Positions 35,301 through 43,333 of a stretch of DNA of 64,000 nt are shown here, piece after piece. The stretch comes from Cellulomonas xiejunii. GTDB taxonomy: Bacteria > Actinomycetota > Actinomycetes > Actinomycetales > Cellulomonadaceae. The notes beneath the pieces were generated by a model, which did no database searches, was not told the DNA's origin, and saw nothing but the letters and a program-made list of their open reading frames with translations. The DNA is taken from assembly GCF_024508315.1 (NCBI RefSeq), contig NZ_CP101987.1, forward strand, positions 3,410,001 through 3,474,000, read 5' to 3'. The position numbers and the translations under genes are program-made. Position 1 is the first letter of the stretch, and the number at the start of each line of letters is the position of its first letter.

Positions 35301-38018
35301 TCGGCCCCCGACGACCCCAGGGTGAGCGTCACGGTCGAGCGCGACATCTCCCTGAACCAGCAGCTCGACGCGACCGTGGTGCTCGCCTCCCCGGTCGGCG
35401 ACCAGGTCGTGCAGGTCGTCGTGCAGTCCGCGCACGACGCCTTCCAGGCGCGCGAGGGTGCGCGCGTCACGGTCACGGGCGTCGTCGGGTACTCGGGCAC
35501 CACGCAGGTGCGCCGCAGCCAGACGTACACGACCGACGCGGCCGGCGAGGCGCTGGTGTGCACGACCCCGGCCGGTGCGTGCAGCGGCCGCCCGGTGCTG
35601 GCCCTGGTGTCCGGGCAGGTGGACCTGGTCGTGCAGGCCGACGGGTTCGACACGCTGCGCCTCAACGGCGTCGAGCTCGGCGCGGTCGACCGCGTCGTCC
35701 TCACGCCGTCGTACCAGGTGCTCGACGCGTCGGTCGTGCTCGTCCCCCGCGTCGCCGCACTGCCCGGCGTCACGTTCGAGGCGGTGTCCGCACCGCCCGG
35801 CACGGGCACGGTGCGTCTGACGCCTGCGGTGACCGGCACCGACACGACCGTCGGCGAGGCGCCCGACGCGCGCCCCGCGACGCGTGTCGCCCTGACCTTC
35901 GTCGACACCGTCATCGGCGTCGAGAACCGGATCCGGCCCGGCACCTACCGCTTCGCGGTGCGCGCTCCGGGCTGGAGCACGCAGACCGCGGCCTCCGAGA
36001 TCGTCGTCGAGGTGCCCTACCGCCCGTCCGACACCCCGGCCACGACGCGCTCGGAGACCGTGCTGCTGCGCGACGGCGGCGTGCGCGTCACGCTCTCGCC
36101 CGACGGCGCGGCGCCCCTGGCCGCGGCCCGCGTCACGCTGTCCGCGGACGGGGCCGTCGTCGCGCAGCGCGACGTGAGCGCCGCCGCCGTGGTGGACCTC
36201 GGCGCCGTGCCGGTCGGCACGTACGAGGTGCAGGTCGTCGCCGCCGGGTTCCGCACGCCCGCGCCGGTGGGCGTCGAGGTCGTCGCGGGCACCGTCGCGA
36301 CGCCGTCCGTCCCGCTCGCCGGGCTCGGCCGCGTCCACGGCACGGTGTCCACGCGGCTGGGCGCGGGGTGGACCGTCGCGCTGCCCGGTGCGGACGTGCG
36401 CGGCGAGGGCCCCGCCGACGCGACCGGGGCGACGGACGTCACGTTCACCGCCCGGTCCGACACCGCCGGCGCGTTCACGCTGGTCGGCGACCTGGACCGC
36501 GAGGGCCTGTGGGCCGGCGACTGGGACGTGGCCGCGTCGGCCGACGCCCACACGTCGGCGACCGCGCTCGCGACCGTCAGGACCGGCACGACGACCTCGC
36601 ACCTCGAGCTCGACCCGCTCGGCTCGACGCTCACGGTGCGCGTCACCGACGCCGCCGGCGCGCCGGTCACGTCGGGCCTCAACGTCCGCCTGGCGTACTC
36701 CGACCACGCGGTGACGATCGCGCCGCCGACCGTCGAGGACGACGAGTTCGTGTTCGCCGGGCTGCTGCCGCTGACGTACACGCTGTGGGTGGTGCCCTCG
36801 ACCACCGAGTACACGACCGTGAGCACCCGCGTCACCGTCGGACCCGGCCAGCCGGGCCGCGTCGAGGTGCCGCTCGCGACGCCCACGGGCGCGGTGCAGG
36901 GCCAGGTGACGCAGGAGACCGCCGACGGTGCGAGCCTCGAGCTGCCGGGCGTCGTCGTGACCGCCACGCCGCAGGGCGCCACCGAGGGCGTCTCCGTCAC
37001 CACCGGCCCCGACGGCCGCTACCTGCTCAGCGGTCTGGGCGGCGGCACGTACGCGCTGACGTTCGTCGCGTCCGGCGTGACGATCACCCGCGGCGTGCAG
37101 GTCGTGCCCGGCCAGGGCACCGTGCTGGACGTGACGTTCCCGCTGGCGCGCCACGCGGTGACGGTGCAGCTCACGTCGAGCATCGGCGCGGACCTGACCG
37201 GCGGGCTGGTGACGCTGACGTCGGGCACGGGCGCGGTGCTGGGGCCGCAGCCGGTCGCGCGGTCCGGCTCCCGGTACGTGACGACGTTCGCGCAGGTGCC
37301 GCCGGGCACGTGGGCCGTGCGTGCCACGGGGCCCGCGGGGCACCTGGCGACGGTCGAGGACACGGTGCAGGTCACCGGGCCGACGACGGTGCCGCTGCAG
37401 CTGCGGGAGGTCGAGCTGCGCCTGCGTGCGACGGGCGGCGCGCCGTCGGTCGTCGTCCGGGTGACCCCGACGGGCGGCAGCGCGCTGGACGTGCCGCTGA
37501 TCGACGGTGCGAGCGACTCGGTGCTGTACCTGCCGGGCACGACGGCCGGGCCGGCCGCGCAGCTCACGGCGACGACGTCCGCCGGGTGGCAGGTGGCGCT
37601 GTCGCAGTCGACGGTGCCGGCGAACGCGACGCGGCTGCTCGTGACCGCGACGACGACGCCGGCCCCGGCGGCCACGACGGTGTCGGCGACGACGTCGGCG
37701 CCGGTCGTGGTCGGCACCGACCTGACCGTCACGGTGACCGTGACGACCGCGTCCGGCACGCCCGCGGGGCTGGTGCGCGTGGCCGTCGGCTCGCCGCCCG
37801 CCTGGGGGACGGCCGTGAGCGCGACGCTCGTCGGCGGCACGGCGACCCTCACGCTGCCGACGACCGGCTGGTCACCGGGCAACACCACCCTGGCGGTGCG
37901 GTACGAACCGTCGGCGACGACGTGGGCGCCCTCGAGCACGACGGTGAACGCGCAGGTCCAGCCCGTGTCCGCCGACCCCACCGACCCCACCGACCCGGCC
38001 GACCCGACGGCCCCCTGA
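32319..38018 (+). CDS. Giant single-pass membrane stalk protein 3 (1899 residues)
   Basis: Same architecture on a larger scale: two Ig-like domains (1-215), a membrane span at about 222-243 (LKVAAVVAVLALWAGGALVG), then a G/D/P-rich hinge with GDGQGDGQGDAQDG near residues 283-296, then about 13-14 carboxypeptidase-regulatory/CnaB-like modules (PGTYTVTVDGPGY, PGRYTLSVSVPGY, PGTYRFAVRAPGW and others), a final Ig-like domain and a DPTDPTDPADPT tail. Start GTG 32319 has GGAG 8 nt upstream. No enzyme motif or LPXTG is visible. Ends 20 nt before a strong bidirectional hairpin. Function unknown; the length suggests a rod reaching well beyond the membrane. Confidence 0.75.
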   Translation: MSDASRRSAATAPTVVVDTAAHGSPGRDVDVAVRVRNVADVPLDVHVHAVGLEPAWAPAAVTVPALAPDATASATLRVTPPAGAAAGGYPFLVVVETAAGRTVTDAVLTLDVAGELVVSIEPADARGRGRRRVDVVLANTGATPTSARLSATGSGVDVQVRLAAVDVPAAGTVRVPALLRSRQRWVGREQRHTYRVTATGRGAPQDVPGTFTARAWLGPTVLKVAAVVAVLALWAGGALVGIPRVVTALGDGQSVAAEGPAGDAPGDGPDGGPGGPQGDGQGDGQGDAQDGAAAPGADGPDAPATPTLRVAGQVSGSDPAGASVQVVPTSELWGSTAEPAATATLPTTAALGRVSLGAALTAGLGRASAPAAAATAVFQALARPTEAAPGKLLGTALTVEGTAPTAQRLRTTTDASGTWAFAGLSPTTRYLVTVAKPGYRTQRYVLTGAELSATPLQTELRAGDGVLRGVVTGPDGPVGGVGLTLTDGTTTVTTRTVTEGRVGTWSVEGLSTPSTYLVTASSDRWGSTSQLVTLGAAGERTVNLSVEPGVASLTGVALGTAVLGGVGGIGGLTVTATDGTVTRTATTLTGDDAGRFVLADLPAPGTYTVTVDGPGYATVTRELAVTPAGVEGWEVAMTAVGGAVSGTVRGDDGVGVTAAGLTLSDGTETYKSMSSSDGNGSYRFVGAAAGTYVLSAEAFGYVTGYAQVEVTAGGSVTSDLVLTAVPGDGLVATAGITGRVTDASTGARVQCLATTEPCLVTVTTTATALDGTTRTVTATADPDDAYVLPADGDGGLLPGRYTLSVSVPGYESGTVAVTVPMGAVVEAATVALTPSPSLVGSVLPRVGALPPDVCVVARRAGSTTTCVPATATCTGTDARCAPVTQGMYELRRLPAGRWEVVVAGLPGDDWVTPDPVEVVLMPGETKRYDATIERLGIIRVTTLRADATGAIEVTRGAPVRATQVAGTTVRTAVSDEHGVAELRGLTPGTYTIVTSAPDDPRVSVTVERDISLNQQLDATVVLASPVGDQVVQVVVQSAHDAFQAREGARVTVTGVVGYSGTTQVRRSQTYTTDAAGEALVCTTPAGACSGRPVLALVSGQVDLVVQADGFDTLRLNGVELGAVDRVVLTPSYQVLDASVVLVPRVAALPGVTFEAVSAPPGTGTVRLTPAVTGTDTTVGEAPDARPATRVALTFVDTVIGVENRIRPGTYRFAVRAPGWSTQTAASEIVVEVPYRPSDTPATTRSETVLLRDGGVRVTLSPDGAAPLAAARVTLSADGAVVAQRDVSAAAVVDLGAVPVGTYEVQVVAAGFRTPAPVGVEVVAGTVATPSVPLAGLGRVHGTVSTRLGAGWTVALPGADVRGEGPADATGATDVTFTARSDTAGAFTLVGDLDREGLWAGDWDVAASADAHTSATALATVRTGTTTSHLELDPLGSTLTVRVTDAAGAPVTSGLNVRLAYSDHAVTIAPPTVEDDEFVFAGLLPLTYTLWVVPSTTEYTTVSTRVTVGPGQPGRVEVPLATPTGAVQGQVTQETADGASLELPGVVVTATPQGATEGVSVTTGPDGRYLLSGLGGGTYALTFVASGVTITRGVQVVPGQGTVLDVTFPLARHAVTVQLTSSIGADLTGGLVTLTSGTGAVLGPQPVARSGSRYVTTFAQVPPGTWAVRATGPAGHLATVEDTVQVTGPTTVPLQLREVELRLRATGGAPSVVVRVTPTGGSALDVPLIDGASDSVLYLPGTTAGPAAQLTATTSAGWQVALSQSTVPANATRLLVTATTTPAPAATTVSATTSAPVVVGTDLTVTVTVTTASGTPAGLVRVAVGSPPAWGTAVSATLVGGTATLTLPTTGWSPGNTTLAVRYEPSATTWAPSSTTVNAQVQPVSADPTDPTDPADPTAP

Positions 38019-38038
38019 CCCCTGCCCTCGCACGTCAG

Positions 38039-38089
38039 CAGAGTGTGAAGCGTTGTTGCCGGATTCCGGCAACAACGCTTCACACTCTG
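38039..38089. terminator. Perfect 25-bp inverted repeat, bidirectional terminator
   Basis: Arm 38039-38063 (begins cagagtgtgaagcg) and arm 38065-38089 are perfect reverse complements with a one-base centre. The element lies between two converging operons: 20 nt after the stalk 3 stop and 11 nt beyond the zinc-ribbon stop on the other strand. Confidence 0.85.
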
Positions 38090-38099
38090 GTCGGGACGG

Positions 38100-38624
38100 T
38101 CAGCCCAGGACGACCATCGCCACGACGAACGCGACACCCGCGCCCAGCAGCGCGGACACCAGCGCGACCACCCACGTGCGCGGGTGGGTGCACGGCACCG
38201 GCACGAGCACCTCGACCACCTGCGGCTCGGGCTCGGGGGCGGGCGGTGGCGGCGGTACCGGTGCCGGCAGCGGGGTCAGGTCGGCGCCGCAGCGCACGCA
38301 CGGCCCGCGCGCGTGGGCGTTGTGCTCACCGCAGACGAGGCACGCGACGACGACGCCCGCCACCTCGCCCTCGACGCCCGGCGACCGGCGCACCGGGCCC
38401 TGGTCGACGTCCGACGCGGCCGCCCGGGCAGTACCGCGGTCGGCCCAGAACAGCGGGAAGTCGCACTGCGGGCAGAACCCGGACGCGTCGCGGCGCAGCA
38501 GGTCGAGCGTCGACCGTGTCCCGCACTCGGGGCACGTCACCGTGTCCGTGGGCGCCACGGTGTCGACGAACCGGCCCTCGCCCGGGCCCACGCCCAGCAC
38601 GGGCTCACGCACCACCTCGGTCAT
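38100..38624 (-). CDS. Zinc-ribbon protein with C-terminal membrane anchor in the eCIS operon
   Basis: 174 residues from ATG 38624 (overlaps the tail protein I stop, ATGA). Two treble-clef/zinc-ribbon cysteine sets are visible: TVTCPECGT...GFCPQCDFP (about 31-53) and ACLVCGEHN...PCVRCGAD (about 88-108). A proline-rich linker (PAPVPPPPPAPEPEPQ) leads to a single hydrophobic C-terminal span (VVALVSALLGAGVAFVVAMVVL). This predicts a tail-anchored protein with its zinc domains in the cytoplasm. Last gene of the structural operon, so it may tie the baseplate side of the particle to the membrane (inference). Confidence 0.72.
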   Translation of the reverse strand: MTEVVREPVLGVGPGEGRFVDTVAPTDTVTCPECGTRSTLDLLRRDASGFCPQCDFPLFWADRGTARAAASDVDQGPVRRSPGVEGEVAGVVVACLVCGEHNAHARGPCVRCGADLTPLPAPVPPPPPAPEPEPQVVEVLVPVPCTHPRTWVVALVSALLGAGVAFVVAMVVLG

Positions 38625-39157
38625 CGGGACTCCCCCTCCGGTCGGGGCCACACCGTGCGGCCCGCCACCACCAGCTCGACGCGCACGTGCGCGGGCACCT
38701 CGGCGCGCACCAGCTCGACCAGCTCGTCCTGTGTCAGCCGCCCGGTCGACGCGGCCTCGAGCCGCACCCACGCCGTGCCGGTCGGCTCGTCGCCCAGCGC
38801 GTGCACCCCGCCGCCGTCGACCACGTGCGCGGGCCCGCCGGTGTACCCCTCGAGCAGCACGCGCAGCCCGTGCGCGGTCCCGCGCCACGGCAGCGCCGCG
38901 GCTCCGGCCACGAGCAGGTCGCGCTGCAGGTCCTCCGGCAGGTCGGCGTCGAGGCCCGGCAGGCCGATCCAGCGCGCCAGGTAGCGCACCATCTCGGGCG
39001 GTGCGAGCCGCGGGTCCGCCAGGTACGGCAGGTTGTCCGGGTGGGCCAGCAGCGTCTCGGCCTCGGCCTGGAAGATCCGCACGAACCGCGAGAAGAAGTC
39101 CTCCGCGACCATGCCCGCGGGCAGCTGCGCGAGCAGCCAGTCCTCAGCGCGTCCCAC
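38621..39157 (-). CDS. Phage tail protein I-like baseplate protein
   Basis: 178 residues from GTG 39157. FFSRFVRIFQAEAETLLAHP, PPEMVRYLARWIGLPG and LLVAGAAALPWRGTAHGLRVLLEGYTGG match the tail protein I (P2 gpI-type) domain found in eCIS baseplates, usually encoded right after the baseplate J protein, as here (24 nt gap). It probably forms part of the baseplate wedge. Start context is weak, but the N-terminus is consistent with the family. Confidence 0.82.
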   Translation of the reverse strand: MGRAEDWLLAQLPAGMVAEDFFSRFVRIFQAEAETLLAHPDNLPYLADPRLAPPEMVRYLARWIGLPGLDADLPEDLQRDLLVAGAAALPWRGTAHGLRVLLEGYTGGPAHVVDGGGVHALGDEPTGTAWVRLEAASTGRLTQDELVELVRAEVPAHVRVELVVAGRTVWPRPEGESR

Positions 39158-39181
39158 GTCGGGCCCCCGTCGCCACGGACG

Positions 39182-41137
39182 TCATCGGACGACCACGCGG
39201 TGCTCGGCCGACAGCAGCAGCGTGTCCGCGTCGATCGTGAGGGACTCGCGGCCCTCCCCGACGCGGCGGCCGTTGCGCAGGTCGTACCCGAACAGCGTGA
39301 CCTCGTCGACGCCCAGCACGCCGTCGACGCCCTCGGCGACCTGCGCGACGGCGGTCGCGGTGAGCGTCTGACCGAACGGCCACCCCGTGCCCTGGGGCCC
39401 GCCCACCAGCGGGTGGACGAACCGCGTGACCGCCTCGACGACGCGCTCGCGCACGGCCTGCACGGGACGCCCGGGGACCGCGCGCACGAGGGCCGCGACG
39501 GACACGCCGTGGTAGAACGGCGCGCCCAGCCCGACGGACACCCCGACCGTCCGGCGCAGGTCCAGCTCGGCCGCGACGACGTCGAGCAGCCGCGGCGAGA
39601 GCACGAAGTCGTCGATGGTGTGGGTGCGGGGGTCGGTGCGCACCTGCGGCACCAGCAGCACGTGCACGGGACGCGCCGGGCCGTCGGGCGGCACCGGCAG
39701 GCAGCGGGCGCGGGCGACCTCGACGGACGCCTGCCGCGCGACCTGCTCGAAGTCCGACGCGGTGACGGCGCGCTGCCCGGTGCGCAGTGCGAGCGGGCCG
39801 CGCACCTTGGCCTCGTCGACCGTCTCGGCGTCCACGCCGCCGGTGGCCGGCACGAGGTTCGCGACCGAGCGCACCGACGGCAGCGCGGTGCGCAGCGACG
39901 TCACGGTGCGCGCCCCGACGTTGCCGCGCGAGCCGCCCCCGGTGCGGTAGCCCGTGACGCGCACCTGGGCGCCGTCGGGCGGCACCGCGCCGTGCTGGCG
40001 CGTGCGTCCGTCGGGCTGGCGGACGGCCGGACCGAACCGCACCTCGCCGCTCGCGGAGTCCCACACCACGTGCCGGTCGTCCGGCCCGGACGCGGAGAAG
40101 TCGGGGACCTCGTCCCACTCGGTGGCACCCGTGTGGTCGACGACGACGACGCGCTCGTCGCCGCGTCGCGTGGCGACGGGGGCCGCGCTGACCGCGAACC
40201 GCTGGCCCGGGCGCCCGTCGGAGCGGCCCAGCACCTCGGCGGGCATGGCCTGCGCGTGCTCGGCCGGCACGCTCACGCCGACCGTGCGGACCTGCACGGA
40301 GCCCACGTGCGGGGACGCCTGGTAGGCGGGGCGCCCGTCGGCGCGGTCGAGCAGGCGCGCGCGCAGCCAGTACGCGGTCGTCCCGCCGATCGTCAGGGGC
40401 GCGTGCCGGTCGCCGACCAGCAGCGTCACGGCGCCGTCGCGGTTCAGGCCACCGGTGGTGTCCTCGTCGACGACCGTGGGTACCCACGCCTCGCCGCTCC
40501 ACACCTCCCACGCCAGGGGCGGGCGCGTCGGGTCGACGCCGATGCCCTCGGCGTGGGCCGTGACGTCGAGGCGCAGCACGAGGTCCGCGAGCGGGTCGGT
40601 GCAGCCCAGGTAGAACGCGTCGCCGTCGCGGATCGGCGACGACGGGAAGCAGCGCACGCTCTCGCCCGGCACCTGCAGGGTCTCCCACGCGTCGGTCGAC
40701 GCCGCGCCGTCGGGCCCGGCGGTCCGGGCCGCGACCAGGCGCGGCGGCACCGCGACGGCCTCGGCGGACGTCGCGAACACCACGGGCTCCTGGCCGCCGA
40801 CCGTCACGGTCGACACCGCGGTGCCCTCGGGGACCACCACGGGCTCCGTCGCGGGCGCGGCGAGCCGGAACGTCAGGCGCGTGTGCGCGACCGACGGCGG
40901 GAACGGCTCGACGCCCACGAGCCCCAGGAAGTGGGAGTACATCCGGTCCGGCACCTGGTTGACCCGGTAGAGCACCATCTCGCCGACCCACGCGAACAGC
41001 TCGACGAGCGCGACGCCGGGGTCCGACAGGTTGTGGTTGGTCCACTCGGGCGTGAAGCGCGGGATGAGGCGCTTCGTCTCGTCGACGATGTCCTGGAACC
41101 GGCGGTCGTCGAGGTTCGGCGGGTCGAGCGGCGGCAT
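39182..41137 (-). CDS. Baseplate assembly protein, J-like (Pvc11 type)
   Basis: 651 residues. N-terminal MPPLDPPNLDDRRFQDIVDE and FTPEWTNHNLSDPGVALVEL followed by FAWVGEMVLYRVNQVPDRMY are the standard opening of the 'putative baseplate assembly protein' family; the middle GNVGARTV and the C-terminal PGRPVQAVRERVVEAVTRFV fit baseplate J. Main wedge component that triggers sheath contraction. Its ATG follows the gp25 stop by one base. Length is normal for eCIS versions. Confidence 0.92.
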   Translation of the reverse strand: MPPLDPPNLDDRRFQDIVDETKRLIPRFTPEWTNHNLSDPGVALVELFAWVGEMVLYRVNQVPDRMYSHFLGLVGVEPFPPSVAHTRLTFRLAAPATEPVVVPEGTAVSTVTVGGQEPVVFATSAEAVAVPPRLVAARTAGPDGAASTDAWETLQVPGESVRCFPSSPIRDGDAFYLGCTDPLADLVLRLDVTAHAEGIGVDPTRPPLAWEVWSGEAWVPTVVDEDTTGGLNRDGAVTLLVGDRHAPLTIGGTTAYWLRARLLDRADGRPAYQASPHVGSVQVRTVGVSVPAEHAQAMPAEVLGRSDGRPGQRFAVSAAPVATRRGDERVVVVDHTGATEWDEVPDFSASGPDDRHVVWDSASGEVRFGPAVRQPDGRTRQHGAVPPDGAQVRVTGYRTGGGSRGNVGARTVTSLRTALPSVRSVANLVPATGGVDAETVDEAKVRGPLALRTGQRAVTASDFEQVARQASVEVARARCLPVPPDGPARPVHVLLVPQVRTDPRTHTIDDFVLSPRLLDVVAAELDLRRTVGVSVGLGAPFYHGVSVAALVRAVPGRPVQAVRERVVEAVTRFVHPLVGGPQGTGWPFGQTLTATAVAQVAEGVDGVLGVDEVTLFGYDLRNGRRVGEGRESLTIDADTLLLSAEHRVVVR

Positions 41138-41138
41138 G

Positions 41139-41576
41139 TCAGGAGTCCTCGCGGGGGATCACGTAGAAGGGGAAGACCAGGTTGCGGCGGTCGTTGGTGG
41201 ACCGGACGCGGTAGTCGATCTGGATGTGGAGCAGGCCGGACTCGCCCGGGTCCTGCACGGGGCGCACGTCCTCGACCTCGACGCGCGGCTCCCACTGGGC
41301 GAGCGCGTCGCGCACGGCCTGGCGCACCAGGCCGACGAGGTTGGGCGTGATCGGCTCGAAGAGCAGGTCCCAGATGCGGCAGCCGAACGCGGGACGCATC
41401 AGGCGCTCGCCGGGTGCCGTGAGCAGGACGACGCGCATGGCGTCCTCGACGTCGCCGACGCCGTCGGTCATGGCGATCGACCCGGTGTGGTCGACCGCGA
41501 ACGGCCACGCGAAGCCGCGGCCCACGAAGTCCGCGGCGGCGGTCATGCGCGCGGACGGGTGCTGGAGCTCGCTCAT
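41139..41576 (-). CDS. GPW/gp25-like baseplate wedge protein
   Basis: 145 residues. GVGDVEDAMRVVLLTAPGERLMRPAFGCRIWDLLFEP is the gp25/GPW signature including the EDAMR and GERLMRPAFG blocks; the C-terminus continues the sheath-like handshake strands (LLHIQIDYRVRSTN). It nucleates sheath assembly on the baseplate. Overlaps the spike gene's stop by one base, so it is coupled within the operon. Confidence 0.93.
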   Translation of the reverse strand: MSELQHPSARMTAAADFVGRGFAWPFAVDHTGSIAMTDGVGDVEDAMRVVLLTAPGERLMRPAFGCRIWDLLFEPITPNLVGLVRQAVRDALAQWEPRVEVEDVRPVQDPGESGLLHIQIDYRVRSTNDRRNLVFPFYVIPREDS

Positions 41577-43333
41577 CAGTTGATCGCCACCGGGTTGCCG
41601 ACGATCTTCGTGGGACCGGACGCGGAGACCTCGGCGGTGCCGTTGGCCTTGAGTGCGACCTGCGCGCCCGTGACCTCGACCTTCGCGGTGCCCTCGATCT
41701 TCACGGTGGTGCCCTTCAGCCGCAGCTCGTTGTCCGCCTGCACCGCGATGTCGGTGCCGCGCACGGTGACCCGTCCCTTGCCGTCCAGCTCGATGGACGA
41801 CGACCCGGCGACGATGCGCAGCGGGATCTGGCCGACCTCCAGGACGGCCTTCTGCTGCGAGATCCGCAGCCCGTGGCCTGCGGCGCCGAGCGCGAGCTCG
41901 ACGTACGCGTCGTCGCCCGACTCGCCGTCGCCCAGCACGAGTCGCTGCCCGTGGCGCGAGTGCATGGAGCGCACGCGCGGCCCACCGTCGGCCCGGATGG
42001 TCTGCGGGGGCGGCGCGGACGCCGAGTGCAGGCCCCCGAGCACGACCGGCCGGCTGACGTCACCGCCCTCGAACGCGACGAGCACCTCGTCCCCCGGCTC
42101 GTGCTGCAGGACCATGCCGCCCGCGCTGCCGCCGCCGGGCGCGAGCACGCGCGCCCAGTCCGACGACGTGCGGTCCGACGCGGTCACGTACGTGACGCGC
42201 ACGCGGCCCAGCCGGTCGGGGTCGTCGGTGCTGTTGACCGTCGCGACCACGAGCCCGGAGTGGTGGGCGGACGACGCGGTCCGCTCGCCGGGCGCGGCCG
42301 TGCCCAGCCGCACGGGCTCGCGGTCACCCGCGACGAACGACGTGCGCGACGCGCGGCCGTCGAACCGGTGCTCGACCTCCTGCACGTAGTACGTGCCGTC
42401 GAGGGGACCGCCCTCGGCGACCTCGACCTCGCCGCCCGGCACCACGTCCGGCGCCAGCGGGCCGCGGCCCTGCGCCTCGACCCGGCCGTGCCGCGCGGCG
42501 AGCGCCTCGGCACGCACGCGCGCCTCCTCGGCCGAGCGCACCTGCAGCCCGCCGACCTGGATCTGCGGGGTCGCGCCGTCCGCGTCGACGCGCGCCGTGA
42601 AGCCCGCACGCGGCGCCGGCGCGTTCGCGGTGGCCCGCACGGCCGTCGTCGTCGCGGCGTCCCAGCCCTGCACGACGTACGTCGCGTCCGGCCGCCCGAC
42701 CTGGCGGGCGGACAGCTCGTCGAGGTCCAGGCCGACCGTCAGGCGCGTGCGCCGCGCGCCCTTGGCGGTGCCGCTCGCGCGCTCCCACACGCGCAGCGTC
42801 GTGCCGTCGACCACCCAGTCCAGCCCGGAGGCCACCGCGAGCTCGTCGATGAGCCCCAGCGGTGAGTCCGCCTGCAGGTGCCACGGCTCGGTGCGCGACG
42901 TCGGCCAGCCCTGCACGCTCAGGCGGGCGGCGCGTGCGAGCTCGGCGACCACCTGGGAGGCGTCGACGTTGGCGCGTGCGACGACGCCCGCGTCGGTGGT
43001 CAGCGCGTACGCGCCGTCGTGTGCCGTCACCGTGGTGGTGCTGCCGCGGTGGTCCGCGCGCGTGCCCAGCGCCGTGACCGTGCCGGTGAACAGCGACGTG
43101 CCGTCGACGCGCACCTCGACGTCCTGCCCGATCGCCAGGCGCGAGGTGACCAGCCGGTACCCGCGGTCGACGAACGTCAGCGACGCCCGGCCCACCGTCC
43201 GCACGCCGCGCTGCACGCGCACGTCCACGAGGTCGTCGAGCTCCGTGACGCCCAGCGGCCGCCCGCCCAGGCGCACGTCGAACGACGTGTGCGCGAGCGG
43301 GTTGAGGCGTGCGGTCCCGACGTCCGTCGTCAC
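41576..43333 (-). CDS. VgrG/gpD-like spike protein (Pvc8 type)
   Basis: 585 residues from GTG 43333. N-terminal late control gene D-type domain (VDVRVQRGVRTVGRASLTFV, IGQDVEVRVDGTSLFTGTVT) then an OB-fold (VVATVNSTDDPDRLGRVRVTY) and a C-terminal beta-helix with repeats ending in KGTTVKIEGTAKVEVTGAQV and a final valine-rich prism. Forms the central spike trimer below the tube; the DUF4280 protein at 20748 would cap its tip. Start overlaps the stop of the LysM gene (GTGA). Confidence 0.92.
   Translation of the reverse strand: MTTDVGTARLNPLAHTSFDVRLGGRPLGVTELDDLVDVRVQRGVRTVGRASLTFVDRGYRLVTSRLAIGQDVEVRVDGTSLFTGTVTALGTRADHRGSTTTVTAHDGAYALTTDAGVVARANVDASQVVAELARAARLSVQGWPTSRTEPWHLQADSPLGLIDELAVASGLDWVVDGTTLRVWERASGTAKGARRTRLTVGLDLDELSARQVGRPDATYVVQGWDAATTTAVRATANAPAPRAGFTARVDADGATPQIQVGGLQVRSAEEARVRAEALAARHGRVEAQGRGPLAPDVVPGGEVEVAEGGPLDGTYYVQEVEHRFDGRASRTSFVAGDREPVRLGTAAPGERTASSAHHSGLVVATVNSTDDPDRLGRVRVTYVTASDRTSSDWARVLAPGGGSAGGMVLQHEPGDEVLVAFEGGDVSRPVVLGGLHSASAPPPQTIRADGGPRVRSMHSRHGQRLVLGDGESGDDAYVELALGAAGHGLRISQQKAVLEVGQIPLRIVAGSSSIELDGKGRVTVRGTDIAVQADNELRLKGTTVKIEGTAKVEVTGAQVALKANGTAEVSASGPTKIVGNPVAIN

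Noticed and set aside
32235..37343. A 1702-codon open frame on the minus strand opposite stalk protein 3
   Set aside because: Composition is arginine/glycine/histidine junk typical of antisense frames in 74% GC DNA; the plus-strand frame has clear beta-module repeats and operon coupling.
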